Shown: piece after piece, positions 56,022-64,000 of the stretch
Numbering within the stretch: position 1 is the first letter of the stretch
Layout: each line of letters opens with the position of its first letter
Source of the DNA: Prevotella melaninogenica
GTDB lineage: Bacteria > Bacteroidota > Bacteroidia > Bacteroidales > Bacteroidaceae
Direction of reading: 5' to 3'
Assembly: GCF_018127925.1 (NCBI RefSeq)
Contig: NZ_CP072348.1
Span: forward strand, 751,501 to 815,500
Length of the DNA: 64,000 bases
The notes under the pieces: generated by a model
Database searches by the model: none
Told to the model about the DNA's origin: nothing
What the model saw: the letters and a program-made list of their open reading frames with translations, nothing else
Made by a program: the position numbers and the translations under genes

Positions 56022-56053
56022 AGAGGGTGTATCAATCGCTTGATACACCCTCT
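56022..56053. terminator. Terminator of the SusC/SusD operon
   Basis: Perfect 14-bp stem (56022-56035 with 56040-56053) with a 4-nt loop, downstream of the SusD stop on the minus strand, followed there by a short T-run. Confidence 0.85.
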
Positions 56054-56098
56054 GACATTATTTGTAATCTATTTGATTATACTTCGTTCAGCATAAAC

Positions 56099-58162
56099 TT
56101 ACTTCAAAGCTTCACCATTTGCCTCAACTGGCCAGTAGATATTCTGATACAAGTTAGAGTTCTCTGCTGTACCATCTGGTGAACAGAGCTGCATCTCCTG
56201 ATAAGAGAATGGATACAGATAGTGAGCCTGATAGAAGGTATAACCATTATAGAGAATATTGTTGTTCTTCTGAATCTGATAAGGATGGATATACTTTGAA
56301 ATGTCCTTGGATGACATCGTAGCCTTATCACCACCATCAGAGATAATCAGACTATTTCCCTTTCCATCTACAAATGTAGGATTCTGATAGGTCTGATCCC
56401 AGAAGTTGATACCCTCAACCTGATAGTTCTTCACCTGATCCAAAGATGCCCAACGAATCAAGTCATCATTACGAAGACCTTCACCAGCAAACTCGCTACG
56501 ACGTTCACGACGGATAGAATAGAGCGTAGCGTCAACAGGCTTGCCTGCAGAGAATGCTGCCCAGTCGTAAGAAGGACGTTTAACATCAGCCTCCTTGGTC
56601 ATATCAGTTGCAGCAATAGTTGTTGAGATAGGAGCAGTAATACCAGCACGTTCACGCAAAGCTGTCCAATAACCTGTTGCAGTTGCATCTAATGAACCTT
56701 TACGGAGATAAGAAGCCTCGATGTAATTGAGCATAGCTTCCTCTACACGGATGATAATCTGACCGTCAACATCTGAGAAGGTCTGACCTAACTGCATTGC
56801 AGGATCATAGTTATAGAACTTACGCTGACGATAGCCAGTAACATCCCGACATGCTTGGTCAGTTGCAAAGAGATCAGCAACATTGAACTTGATGTTGTCA
56901 ATAGGTGCAGTACCGGCAGGACGCTTCTCGTTCACAAGGTCAATGCTCTTTTGGTCAATACCGAGTATATCAGACTCACCAAAGAGGAAGAGTTGCAGAC
57001 GCTCGTCACGATCTTTCTTAACCATATCAATGGTGGTGTCACCATTATAACCAGAGCTGGCAGCATAGATTGGCAGACCGTTCTTCATAAGGAATGACTC
57101 AACGAGACCGCGTGTCCAACCTGTTGCAGCACCGCCACGAAGTTTGTTTGATGTGAGGTGAGCCACGTTAATATCTGAATTGAACTGACGCCACAACAAC
57201 ACCTCCGGATACTTAGACAGGTCTGGGCTGGCAAACATATCGTAGTATGCATTCCATCCATTGTACAGTCCAACGATACTTGGATTCATTACATGACTGT
57301 TCTTAGTTTTCAATGGAACTGCATCGCAAACCTTCTTGGCAGCATCAATAGCCTGATCAAGGAAAAAGTTTACCTCATCATCCTGATTGATAGTGAAGCT
57401 CTTGTTCCACTCCTTATTCTTGCCTGGCCAGTTAGCATCACCCGGCACACGACCAGTTCCTCTGTGATACTTCTCGAATGTTGCCTCATAAAGTGCCATT
57501 CTTGATTTCATAGCCAGAGCTGCATACTTGTTGATACGTACCTTCTTGGCAAAATCCACCTGCAGTTTCTCAATCGCCTTGTCCATATCAGAGAGTATCT
57601 GACGGGCAACAAGGTTACGAGGCTGACGCTTATTCGGCGTAACAAGATCATCTTCAACCTTAAGTTCTGTCAACTGAATAGGGAAGTCTCCATAAGCCTG
57701 TAGCTTATCATAGTAGAGCATAGCCCTGATGAAGTATGCCTCACCCATATACTGGTTGATAAGATTCGCATCACCAGATACCTTGCCTTCAGCAATCTTC
57801 GGCTCATTCTCATTAATAAACTTATTGACGTTACGAATGTTGTTCATACCGATACCGCCAGATGTAGGAACTTTCCACTGGTCCTGTAAGAACATTGAAG
57901 TGTTACCACCTCTTGCAGCCTGATTGTCCGTCCCATCATCAAATGTTGCTACACCAGCCCACCATCCACTGTTGTTTGGGAAAATAGAAGTATAGTAATT
58001 GATAGGGAATGTGCCTAACTGATCTGCTGTCAGATAATAAGAAGTGGGAGGTACTTGATCGAGTGGTGGTCTGTCAAGGAAATCGTTACATGACGTAACC
58101 GTCATGCCTAAGCAAAGAATAGGCAATCCTCCCTTCAATATATTTGATATAATATGTTTCAT
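56099..58162 (-). CDS. SusD/RagB-family surface lipoprotein
   Basis: 687 residues with a lipobox (TVTSC, Cys 25) followed by NDFLDRPPLDQVPPTSYY, a typical SusD N-terminus. Helical repeats in the first part (EAYFIRAMLYYDKLQAYGDF) and a long C-terminal half with the conserved RRERRSEFAGEGLRNDDLIRW-type region. The surface lipoprotein captures a glycan or peptide and hands it to the SusC pore. It lies 12 nt after SusC. No glycosidase or sensor is visible in this window, so the substrate is unknown. Confidence 0.92.
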   Translation of the reverse strand: MKHIISNILKGGLPILCLGMTVTSCNDFLDRPPLDQVPPTSYYLTADQLGTFPINYYTSIFPNNSGWWAGVATFDDGTDNQAARGGNTSMFLQDQWKVPTSGGIGMNNIRNVNKFINENEPKIAEGKVSGDANLINQYMGEAYFIRAMLYYDKLQAYGDFPIQLTELKVEDDLVTPNKRQPRNLVARQILSDMDKAIEKLQVDFAKKVRINKYAALAMKSRMALYEATFEKYHRGTGRVPGDANWPGKNKEWNKSFTINQDDEVNFFLDQAIDAAKKVCDAVPLKTKNSHVMNPSIVGLYNGWNAYYDMFASPDLSKYPEVLLWRQFNSDINVAHLTSNKLRGGAATGWTRGLVESFLMKNGLPIYAASSGYNGDTTIDMVKKDRDERLQLFLFGESDILGIDQKSIDLVNEKRPAGTAPIDNIKFNVADLFATDQACRDVTGYRQRKFYNYDPAMQLGQTFSDVDGQIIIRVEEAMLNYIEASYLRKGSLDATATGYWTALRERAGITAPISTTIAATDMTKEADVKRPSYDWAAFSAGKPVDATLYSIRRERRSEFAGEGLRNDDLIRWASLDQVKNYQVEGINFWDQTYQNPTFVDGKGNSLIISDGGDKATMSSKDISKYIHPYQIQKNNNILYNGYTFYQAHYLYPFSYQEMQLCSPDGTAENSNLYQNIYWPVEANGEALK

Positions 58163-58174
58163 AATTGCTACGAA

Positions 58175-61100
58175 TTAAAAATTAAGATTTAAACCGAAAG
58201 AAACTGTTCTCTGGAGTGGATAGATTTTACCTGGTCCCCAATCTCCACCAGTAGCCTCTGGGTCAAAGATCTTGTTCATCTTTGTGAATGTTGCGAGATT
58301 CTCAGCAGAGAAGTAGAAACGAATGCGATTTGCACCAATCTTGCTTGCGATAGCAGTAGGGAGTGTATAACCAAGCTGGATATTCTTGATTCTCATGTAA
58401 GCTGCATTCTGCAAGTAACGGTCACTTGTCTGGAAGTTCTTAGAACCCTGACCGAAGAGAGGACGTGGGTAGAAGCCGTTAGGATTAGGACCTAAGTTGG
58501 TGTCTGTTGCTGGACGCCAGTAATCTAAGTGATCCTTGAAAGCAGCAGCCTGCCACATACCAGTATTTGCACCTACGCTGTAAGGAGAAGCATCCCAAAA
58601 GTCGCGCTTACCAACACCCTGCATAAAGATTAGGAAGTCAAATCCATTCCAATTAGCATCCAAAGTAATACCGAAACGATAGCGTGGCAAAGAGTTACCA
58701 ATCTTAGTCAAGTCACCCATATCATCATAAGTGCCCTTACCACTGTTAACCTTCTTGTCACCGTTCAAGTCCTTATACATAACGTCACCTGCCGCCCAGT
58801 TTGAGCCCCATGAAGGTTTGTTGTTAGCCAGCCATTCGTTCATCTGTTCGTTTGACTGTGCAATACCCTCTACTAAGTATCCGTAGATATCACCCATGCG
58901 CTTGCCTTCGCACCACTCTGAAAGCAGACGGTTTGGATTGTAGTAACGTGTAATTGTCTGGAAGTCATCAGAGAGTACGAGCTTGATACCATAGCCAACC
59001 TGACCAATTCTATCACGCCATCTAACCTCTAAGTCCCAACCATTAGAACGCATATCACTATTGTTCTCAGCTGGCTGTGTAGCACCCAAGATAGAAGGTT
59101 TGACAGGAGCAGGACCTACCATATCCTTTGTTGTACGAACAAAGTAGTCGAAAGTACCCTGCAATCTGTTGTTGAACATACCGAAATCAAGACCGATATT
59201 CCATGAGCGAATGCTCTCCCATGTCAAGTTAGGTGAAACCAGTCCCGGAACATTAGAGATATTCACACGCTCACCGTTAACAAGCCATGAAGAAGCAGAA
59301 GCACTTGCTGGCTGGCTCAAGAACCAAGGATAGAGTGCTGTGATATTGGTATTACCCAAAGCACCATAAGTAGCACGAAGTTTAAGTGTATTAACAGTCT
59401 TTGTCAATGGTTTGAAGAACTCTTCGTTGGCAATATTCCAACCCAATGCAAATGAAGGGAAGGTACCCCATGTCTTATCACCGATAAAGCGTGAAGAACC
59501 ATCACGACGGATAGAGAACTCTGCAAGGTAACGTGAATCGTATGCATAGTTGATACGACCAAAAGCACCCATTGTTGCCCACTGAGTATTTGAGAAACTT
59601 GGTCTCACATCCTTATGAGTAGCATTGTTGAGTGATGGAACTAATGGGGATATCAAGTCTGCACGTGCTGCACCAAGAGAGGTATAACGGTTAGATTCCA
59701 TATCCAGACCAGCCAAGAACTTAAAGTCATGCTTATCGTTCAATGTGAACATATACTCTGTGAAGAAACGACCATTATAATAGTTGTTTCTTGACATACT
59801 ATCACCAACATCAGACTTACCAGCTGCATAGCCACCGCTCCATGCAGCTGCTATCGGTTTCTGCTTCTGATCATAGTAGTAGATTGGCAATACATCCCAA
59901 TGGTTGTAGTAGTGAACGGTATTATAGTTACCCTCCAAACGAATCTTCCAACCCTTGAGTGGTCTGAACTCAAGTGCTAACTGCTGATAAAGCTTATCCT
60001 GCTGTGTGGCATCAAGTCCACCGTTCTCCATCTGAAGAATTTCATTACCATGAACATAATGTCCGTTTGGATCGTAAACAGGGTTAGTTGGCCAACGACG
60101 AGCAATATTATGGAAGAAGAGACCTGTCATATAAGAAGGACGGCTGTAGTCCTCACGTATCCACTTTGTATTATAGGTAACTGTAAACCAGTCTTTCAGG
60201 TTAGCAGTAATCTTGCCTGAGAAGTTGTAACGCTTGAGTTGGTCCTTACCATGACGAATCAAACCACGCTGGCTGAGAACTGCACCACTAAGATAGTAGT
60301 TCACCTTGCTTCCACCGCCACTGAGGGCTACATTATGCTCGGTAGAAGGGACTCCAGATTTGTACATCTCATCAAACCAGTTAACATTGTTCCAAGAACC
60401 AGTATACATACTCCAAGGCTCATTAGCTGCATAACCCGCCCATGTAGTAGTTGCCTCATCACCAGGTTTCGGAGTACCGTTTATATGATTCTTAATCTTA
60501 TCCAGTATATCCTGCTTGAATGGGGCAGGTGCACCACTATTAGCAGCAGCATCATTCCAATAGCGTGCGAAGTCATATGAGTTAGGCATCTCAGGAATCT
60601 GAGTTGCTGTAGAGAAACGTACGTTACCATTGTAAGATACGTTCATACGTGAATCCTTACCGCTCTTTGTAGTAACGAGGATTACACCGAAGGCTGCACG
60701 TGAACCGTAGATAGCACTTGAAGAAGCATCCTTCAATACAGAGATACTCTCGATATCATTTGGAGAGATTGAGTAAAGATCACCTTCAGAACCATCAATA
60801 AGGACGAGAGGTGCAGCATTTGAGCCAGAACCGATGGTACCAATACCACGGATATTCATACTCATACGGCTGTTAAGAGAACCACCTGAATTGCCAACGC
60901 TGAAGTTCAAACCAGGAACCTCACCCTGCAATGCCTGTGCAACACTCGTTACAGGACGAGACTCAAGTTGCTTAGAATTAACAACAGAGACAGCACCAGT
61001 AAGGTTAACCTTCTTCTGAGTACCATAGCCGACAACAACAACGTTCTCAAGCATCTCACTGTTCTCCTGGAGTGTAACCTTGAGGTCCTTGCCACTCCAA

Positions 61101-61402
61101 GTTACCTGCTGGGTCTTGTAACCAACATAAGAAATAGTAAGTGATGAGCCAGAAGCAACGCCTGCAATCTCAAAATTACCATCAAGGTCAGTCACACTTC
61201 CCTTTTTCTGTCCATTACTTACGACAAAGACAGAGGCACCAACAACAGGGTCTCCGTTATTGTCGACAACAGTTCCTTTACATACAGACTGCTGTTGAAC
61301 AACAGCTGCATTCGCTTCATACGTAATGTTGGCATGCAGTAAACTTGTACTGAACAAAGCCACCATCAATAAGCTCGTAGTCCTTTTTCTTTTTAGGTAC
61401 AT
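58175..61402 (-). CDS. SusC/RagA-family TonB-dependent transporter
   Basis: 1075 residues. Signal peptide, then a carboxypeptidase-regulatory-like domain (GTVVDNNGDPVVGASVFVVS, GSVTDLDGNFEIAGV), the TonB-box region MLENVVVVGYGTQKK, plug (VTSVAQALQGEVPGLNFS, SVLKDASSSAIYGSRAAFGVI) and barrel ending RTVSFGLNLNF. It forms the outer-membrane transporter with SusD. It is the first gene of the operon. Confidence 0.95.
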   Translation of the reverse strand: MYLKRKRTTSLLMVALFSTSLLHANITYEANAAVVQQQSVCKGTVVDNNGDPVVGASVFVVSNGQKKGSVTDLDGNFEIAGVASGSSLTISYVGYKTQQVTWSGKDLKVTLQENSEMLENVVVVGYGTQKKVNLTGAVSVVNSKQLESRPVTSVAQALQGEVPGLNFSVGNSGGSLNSRMSMNIRGIGTIGSGSNAAPLVLIDGSEGDLYSISPNDIESISVLKDASSSAIYGSRAAFGVILVTTKSGKDSRMNVSYNGNVRFSTATQIPEMPNSYDFARYWNDAAANSGAPAPFKQDILDKIKNHINGTPKPGDEATTTWAGYAANEPWSMYTGSWNNVNWFDEMYKSGVPSTEHNVALSGGGSKVNYYLSGAVLSQRGLIRHGKDQLKRYNFSGKITANLKDWFTVTYNTKWIREDYSRPSYMTGLFFHNIARRWPTNPVYDPNGHYVHGNEILQMENGGLDATQQDKLYQQLALEFRPLKGWKIRLEGNYNTVHYYNHWDVLPIYYYDQKQKPIAAAWSGGYAAGKSDVGDSMSRNNYYNGRFFTEYMFTLNDKHDFKFLAGLDMESNRYTSLGAARADLISPLVPSLNNATHKDVRPSFSNTQWATMGAFGRINYAYDSRYLAEFSIRRDGSSRFIGDKTWGTFPSFALGWNIANEEFFKPLTKTVNTLKLRATYGALGNTNITALYPWFLSQPASASASSWLVNGERVNISNVPGLVSPNLTWESIRSWNIGLDFGMFNNRLQGTFDYFVRTTKDMVGPAPVKPSILGATQPAENNSDMRSNGWDLEVRWRDRIGQVGYGIKLVLSDDFQTITRYYNPNRLLSEWCEGKRMGDIYGYLVEGIAQSNEQMNEWLANNKPSWGSNWAAGDVMYKDLNGDKKVNSGKGTYDDMGDLTKIGNSLPRYRFGITLDANWNGFDFLIFMQGVGKRDFWDASPYSVGANTGMWQAAAFKDHLDYWRPATDTNLGPNPNGFYPRPLFGQGSKNFQTSDRYLQNAAYMRIKNIQLGYTLPTAIASKIGANRIRFYFSAENLATFTKMNKIFDPEATGGDWGPGKIYPLQRTVSFGLNLNF

Positions 61403-61452
61403 AGGCTTTAAGTATACTTTAGGTTAAAAAATGCTTTTAGGTTTATTAATCG

Positions 61453-61460
61453 CAAAGTTA
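61453..61460 (-). promoter_or_regulatory. Promoter of the SusC/SusD operon
   Basis: Minus-strand TAACTTTG -7 box 50 nt before the SusC ATG. Confidence 0.7.
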
Positions 61461-61729
61461 AATCATTTTAAACGTCCGTTCTACAATTACACATATAAAA
61501 GATGTTAAATATGTGTTTTGTTTAGTTTATTGTAAAAAAAACAACCACAAAACAGGTCTTCTTTTACATTTTTCTACATTAAACAAGACCTGACAGCGAC
61601 TCTTTCAGGCACGTGGATAACATGCTATTCAACAAAGGAAGCTCAATCGAGAAAAAAGAGACTGATTCTACTACTATCAAGATTATACATTAATTAATAG
61701 ACAAAGATACTTTTCAAAACCACATGGAG

Positions 61730-62659
61730 CTATTTTAATAAATATAACTTGAATAGAGCTATCAGAGTTTCTTCCGTCAGTTCATCCTCTGTTACATTTA
61801 TATAGTAATGCCCATAACTATATGAAAATCTTTTGTTCTTATCAGGTTTATCACGGCACACATTGATATATACACTCCTCGTGAAGTCTAATATATTTGA
61901 ATTTAGGAACAACCACTTTGCAACTATCTGTGTCAAGTTCCCATATTTATTACAGAGTTCACTTGACGTCAACTCTGATCGCTGGAAACATATATTAAAT
62001 CCACCATAGTGTGTAGATAATTGCGTACATGGGAAACTATACGCATAATTCTCTGACGTAGCGACATTCCAACTCTCCACCAATTCAAATGACTTAAAGT
62101 GTTGTGTCAAAGAATCAATTTGAGGGATGAGCTGTTGAATAACTTCTGGCTTATTATTCTTCACAGCATTACATGATATTTCCAAAATATCAATCAAACT
62201 TCCTCGTCCAACATCCACCTTACGTGAAGAGTATTCAGCCCCATCTTGCAAGTCAAAGAAAAAACAAGTCTTTAGTTGAATACCAAGCTTCTTACGTACA
62301 AAGGTTGTAGAAGAAAACACAGCATAACGCAGCAATGATGCTATTTTCATTTGACAAAGACTATCAGTGATTTCTTTCTTATTGCCTTTTAAGTCCTTGT
62401 AAGCAAGTATGTATGTTCGTTCTGAGAAGTGTGAACCCTTGATTACTTGCAAAGCGTACTTCTCAGACTCCCCGTCTACAACAATATACTGTTGTGAAGC
62501 GAGAGGATTATACAACTCCTTAAGTACAGGCGCATAGAGTTCATAATCCTGCTTACTACAAGGGGAAAGACGGTTCTGTGCCACCGAGGCTATCGCCATA
62601 AAGAGTAGCAATGAAAGCAACAAAACCTTAATGACATAAGTACTATAAAATTCTTTCAT
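61730..62659 (-). CDS. Secreted protein of unknown function
   Basis: 309 residues with a signal peptide (LLLSLLLFMAIASVAQN). No family recognised. It contains many Cys and Tyr residues and short beta-like segments (YAYSFPCTQLSTHYGGFNIC). It lies 41 nt downstream of the acetyltransferase gene on the same strand and could be co-transcribed with it. Confidence 0.55.
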   Translation of the reverse strand: MKEFYSTYVIKVLLLSLLLFMAIASVAQNRLSPCSKQDYELYAPVLKELYNPLASQQYIVVDGESEKYALQVIKGSHFSERTYILAYKDLKGNKKEITDSLCQMKIASLLRYAVFSSTTFVRKKLGIQLKTCFFFDLQDGAEYSSRKVDVGRGSLIDILEISCNAVKNNKPEVIQQLIPQIDSLTQHFKSFELVESWNVATSENYAYSFPCTQLSTHYGGFNICFQRSELTSSELCNKYGNLTQIVAKWLFLNSNILDFTRSVYINVCRDKPDKNKRFSYSYGHYYINVTEDELTEETLIALFKLYLLK

Positions 62660-62700
62660 ATCTTCATCTTCATGCTCTTGATCGTAATTAAGGAAGCACC

Positions 62701-63258
62701 TTACTCTTCCAGTTTCCGAATTACTCTACATGGATTACCAGCAGCTACGACACCACTTGGAATATCATGTGTAACAACAGAACCAGCACCAATCGTAGTA
62801 TTATCGCCTATCGTCACACCCGGCACGACAACGACATTGCCACCTATCCACACATTATTCCCAACATGAATAGGTAGTGCATACTCTATCTTCTTATTAC
62901 GCTGCTCAACATCAAGTGGATGTCCAGCAGTATAGAAGGCGCAATTAGGTGCAATAAAAACATTATCGCCGAATGTCACCTTAGCCTCATCGAGAATCAC
63001 ACAATTAGTATTGGCAAAGAAGTTCTCACCTACTTCAATATTATAACCATAGTCGCAGAAGAATGGGGCAACAATAAACATTCCGTCGCCAGCCTTACCA
63101 AACAACCTTCTCAGACGCTCCATGCGTTCCTCCCTACGTGAAGGAGGAATCTGATTGATTTCAAAACATTCATTCTCGCAGTAGTATAAGTCTTTTAAAA
63201 CTTCTGGGTCGTTTGCTTGATAAAGCATCCCTTTCTGCTGTTTCTCCTTCTCTGTCAT
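62701..63258 (-). CDS. Maltose/galactoside O-acetyltransferase family
   Basis: 185 residues from MTEKEKQQKGMLYQAND; an upstream in-frame start overlaps the promoter at 63285-63292. The left-handed beta-helix hexapeptide repeats are clear (VWIGGNVVVVPGVTIGDNTT, IGAGSVVTHDIPSGVVAAGNP) with the acceptor-site His region FYTAGHPLD. Transfers acetyl from acetyl-CoA to sugar hydroxyls. Confidence 0.9.
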   Translation of the reverse strand: MTEKEKQQKGMLYQANDPEVLKDLYYCENECFEINQIPPSRREERMERLRRLFGKAGDGMFIVAPFFCDYGYNIEVGENFFANTNCVILDEAKVTFGDNVFIAPNCAFYTAGHPLDVEQRNKKIEYALPIHVGNNVWIGGNVVVVPGVTIGDNTTIGAGSVVTHDIPSGVVAAGNPCRVIRKLEE

Positions 63259-63284
63259 ATTCCAAGCTTTAATGTTTATATGCG

Positions 63285-63292
63285 CAAAGATA
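63285..63292 (-). promoter_or_regulatory. Promoter of the acetyltransferase gene
   Basis: Minus-strand TATCTTTG -7 box 26 nt before the chosen ATG. Confidence 0.7.
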
Positions 63293-63378
63293 CAAATCAA
63301 TTTCTAAGAAACATAGAAATTCATTCATGAAAAAGATATTTTTAGGGAAGAAAAGAGTGAGATGCGTGAAGTTTTTTG

Positions 63379-63386
63379 TATTTTTG
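63379..63386 (+). promoter_or_regulatory. Promoter of the mgtC-like gene
   Basis: TATTTTTG -7 box 37 nt before the ATG at 63424. Confidence 0.65.
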
Positions 63387-63423
63387 CGACAACGATTTAT
63401 TCATTATATAATAAAGAAAGAAC

Positions 63424-64000
63424 ATGAACATGATAACTTATGAATTTGTACTGAGACTATTCGTAGCTGCTATGCTTGGTGGTGTGATTGGCTTGGAGCG
63501 TGAGTATCGTGCAAAGGAGGCAGGTTTCCGAACCCACTTCCTTGTGGCATTAGGTAGTGGTTTGTTTATGATTCTATCACAGTTTGGCTTTAATGATGTA
63601 CTTGGCCATTACGAGCAAGTATCACTCGACCCCAGTCGTATAGCCTCACAAGTAGTAACGGGTATTGGTTTCATTGGTGCAGGAACGATTATCTTCCAGA
63701 AGCATGTGGTACGCGGACTAACAACTGCGGCAGGTCTATGGGTAACATCGGCTATTGGTATGACTGCAGGTGCAGGAATGTATGTACTCTCTATTGCAAC
63801 AACAGTCCTTGTCTTGCTCTGTTTGGAAGCACTTTATTTTATACTCCAACACTTTGGCACACGCAATATAACTGTTACTTTTAGTACTCCAAAAGAAGAA
63901 AACATTCAACCTGTTTTGCAACGATTACGCGATAAGGAGATTATTATTGACTCCTATGAGATGACACGCAAAGACACTTCCTCAGGTCATTACTTTGTTG
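63424..64000 (+). CDS. MgtC/SapB-family membrane protein (5' part)
   Basis: First 192 codons of a gene that runs out of the window. It starts MNMITYEFVLRLFVAAMLGG with the MgtC signature GLEREYRAKEAGFRTHFLVAL and several helices (VTGIGFIGAGTIIF, GLTTAAGLWVTSAIGMTAGA), followed by a soluble C-terminal domain. MgtC-like proteins are linked to growth at low Mg2+ and, in pathogens, intracellular survival; the role in this genus is unknown. Confidence 0.88.
   Translation, partial: MNMITYEFVLRLFVAAMLGGVIGLEREYRAKEAGFRTHFLVALGSGLFMILSQFGFNDVLGHYEQVSLDPSRIASQVVTGIGFIGAGTIIFQKHVVRGLTTAAGLWVTSAIGMTAGAGMYVLSIATTVLVLLCLEALYFILQHFGTRNITVTFSTPKEENIQPVLQRLRDKEIIIDSYEMTRKDTSSGHYFV

Overview
The window is a 64 kb stretch of a Bacteroidales chromosome, most likely an oral Prevotella close to P. 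melaninogenica. This rests on TAnnTTTG-type -7 promoter boxes, the absence of Shine-Dalgarno sequences, SusC/SusD and other TonB-dependent receptors, fimbrillin-like lipoproteins, HU-like proteins, NifJ and PPDK, and no genes of another phylum. No tRNA, rRNA, CRISPR or prophage was seen. Species assignment is inference.

Layout: 1-1.5 kb, end of clpB. 1.5-4.4 kb, repeat-rich DNA and a surface-protein cassette on the minus strand. 4.6-9 kb, ppdK and divergent rlmD. 9.2-12.4 kb, a second surface cassette (minus): leader ORF, small Cys peptide, fimbrillin-like lipoprotein, HU-like protein. 12.6-16.9 kb, porin, a small membrane protein, an ATP-grasp protein and an AAA ATPase. 16.9-29 kb, housekeeping genes: nifJ, saccharopine-dehydrogenase-like enzyme, recA and a SNF2 helicase. 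29.1-32.1 kb, an ABC-transporter operon with a YtrA-type GntR regulator. 32.5-33.1 kb, a truncated IS1595-like element. 33.4-37.8 kb, nuclease, helicase, lipoprotein, acetyltransferase. 37.8-41.2 kb, a cobalamin riboswitch followed by a BtuB-like receptor and a BtuG-like lipoprotein. 41.3-44.4 kb, a third surface cassette (plus), a paralogue of the second. 44.6-48.7 kb, nhaD, a Nudix hydrolase and a divergent ligA. 48.7-50.9 kb, an accessory island bounded by inverted MITE copies, with an HU-like gene and a PD-(D/E)XK-type nuclease. 50.9-64 kb, DUF5020-like porin, trmD, siderophore receptor, a SusC/SusD pair, an acetyltransferase and the start of an mgtC-like gene.

The most interesting signal is a leader module present three times (about 4.43-4.02, 12.43-11.85 and 41.33-41.74 kb). 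Each has a TACCTTTG promoter, a conserved leader ORF of about 50 codons that runs into a (CT)n tract, a GC-rich block, and a stem-loop followed by a T-run, upstream of surface-protein genes. The tracts have n = 37, 23 and 24, so the three copies occupy all three reading frames. Only when n is a multiple of three does the leader frame continue past the terminator-like hairpin; in the other two frames it stops within five codons of the tract. I infer a slippage-controlled (phase-variable) attenuator in which translation across the hairpin decides whether the surface genes are transcribed.

A second pervasive feature is a set of eleven intergenic arrays built on a register of exactly 22 bp (one unit is 23). 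The unit sequences differ between arrays but resemble each other within an array. One array lies upstream of each of the three HU-like genes.
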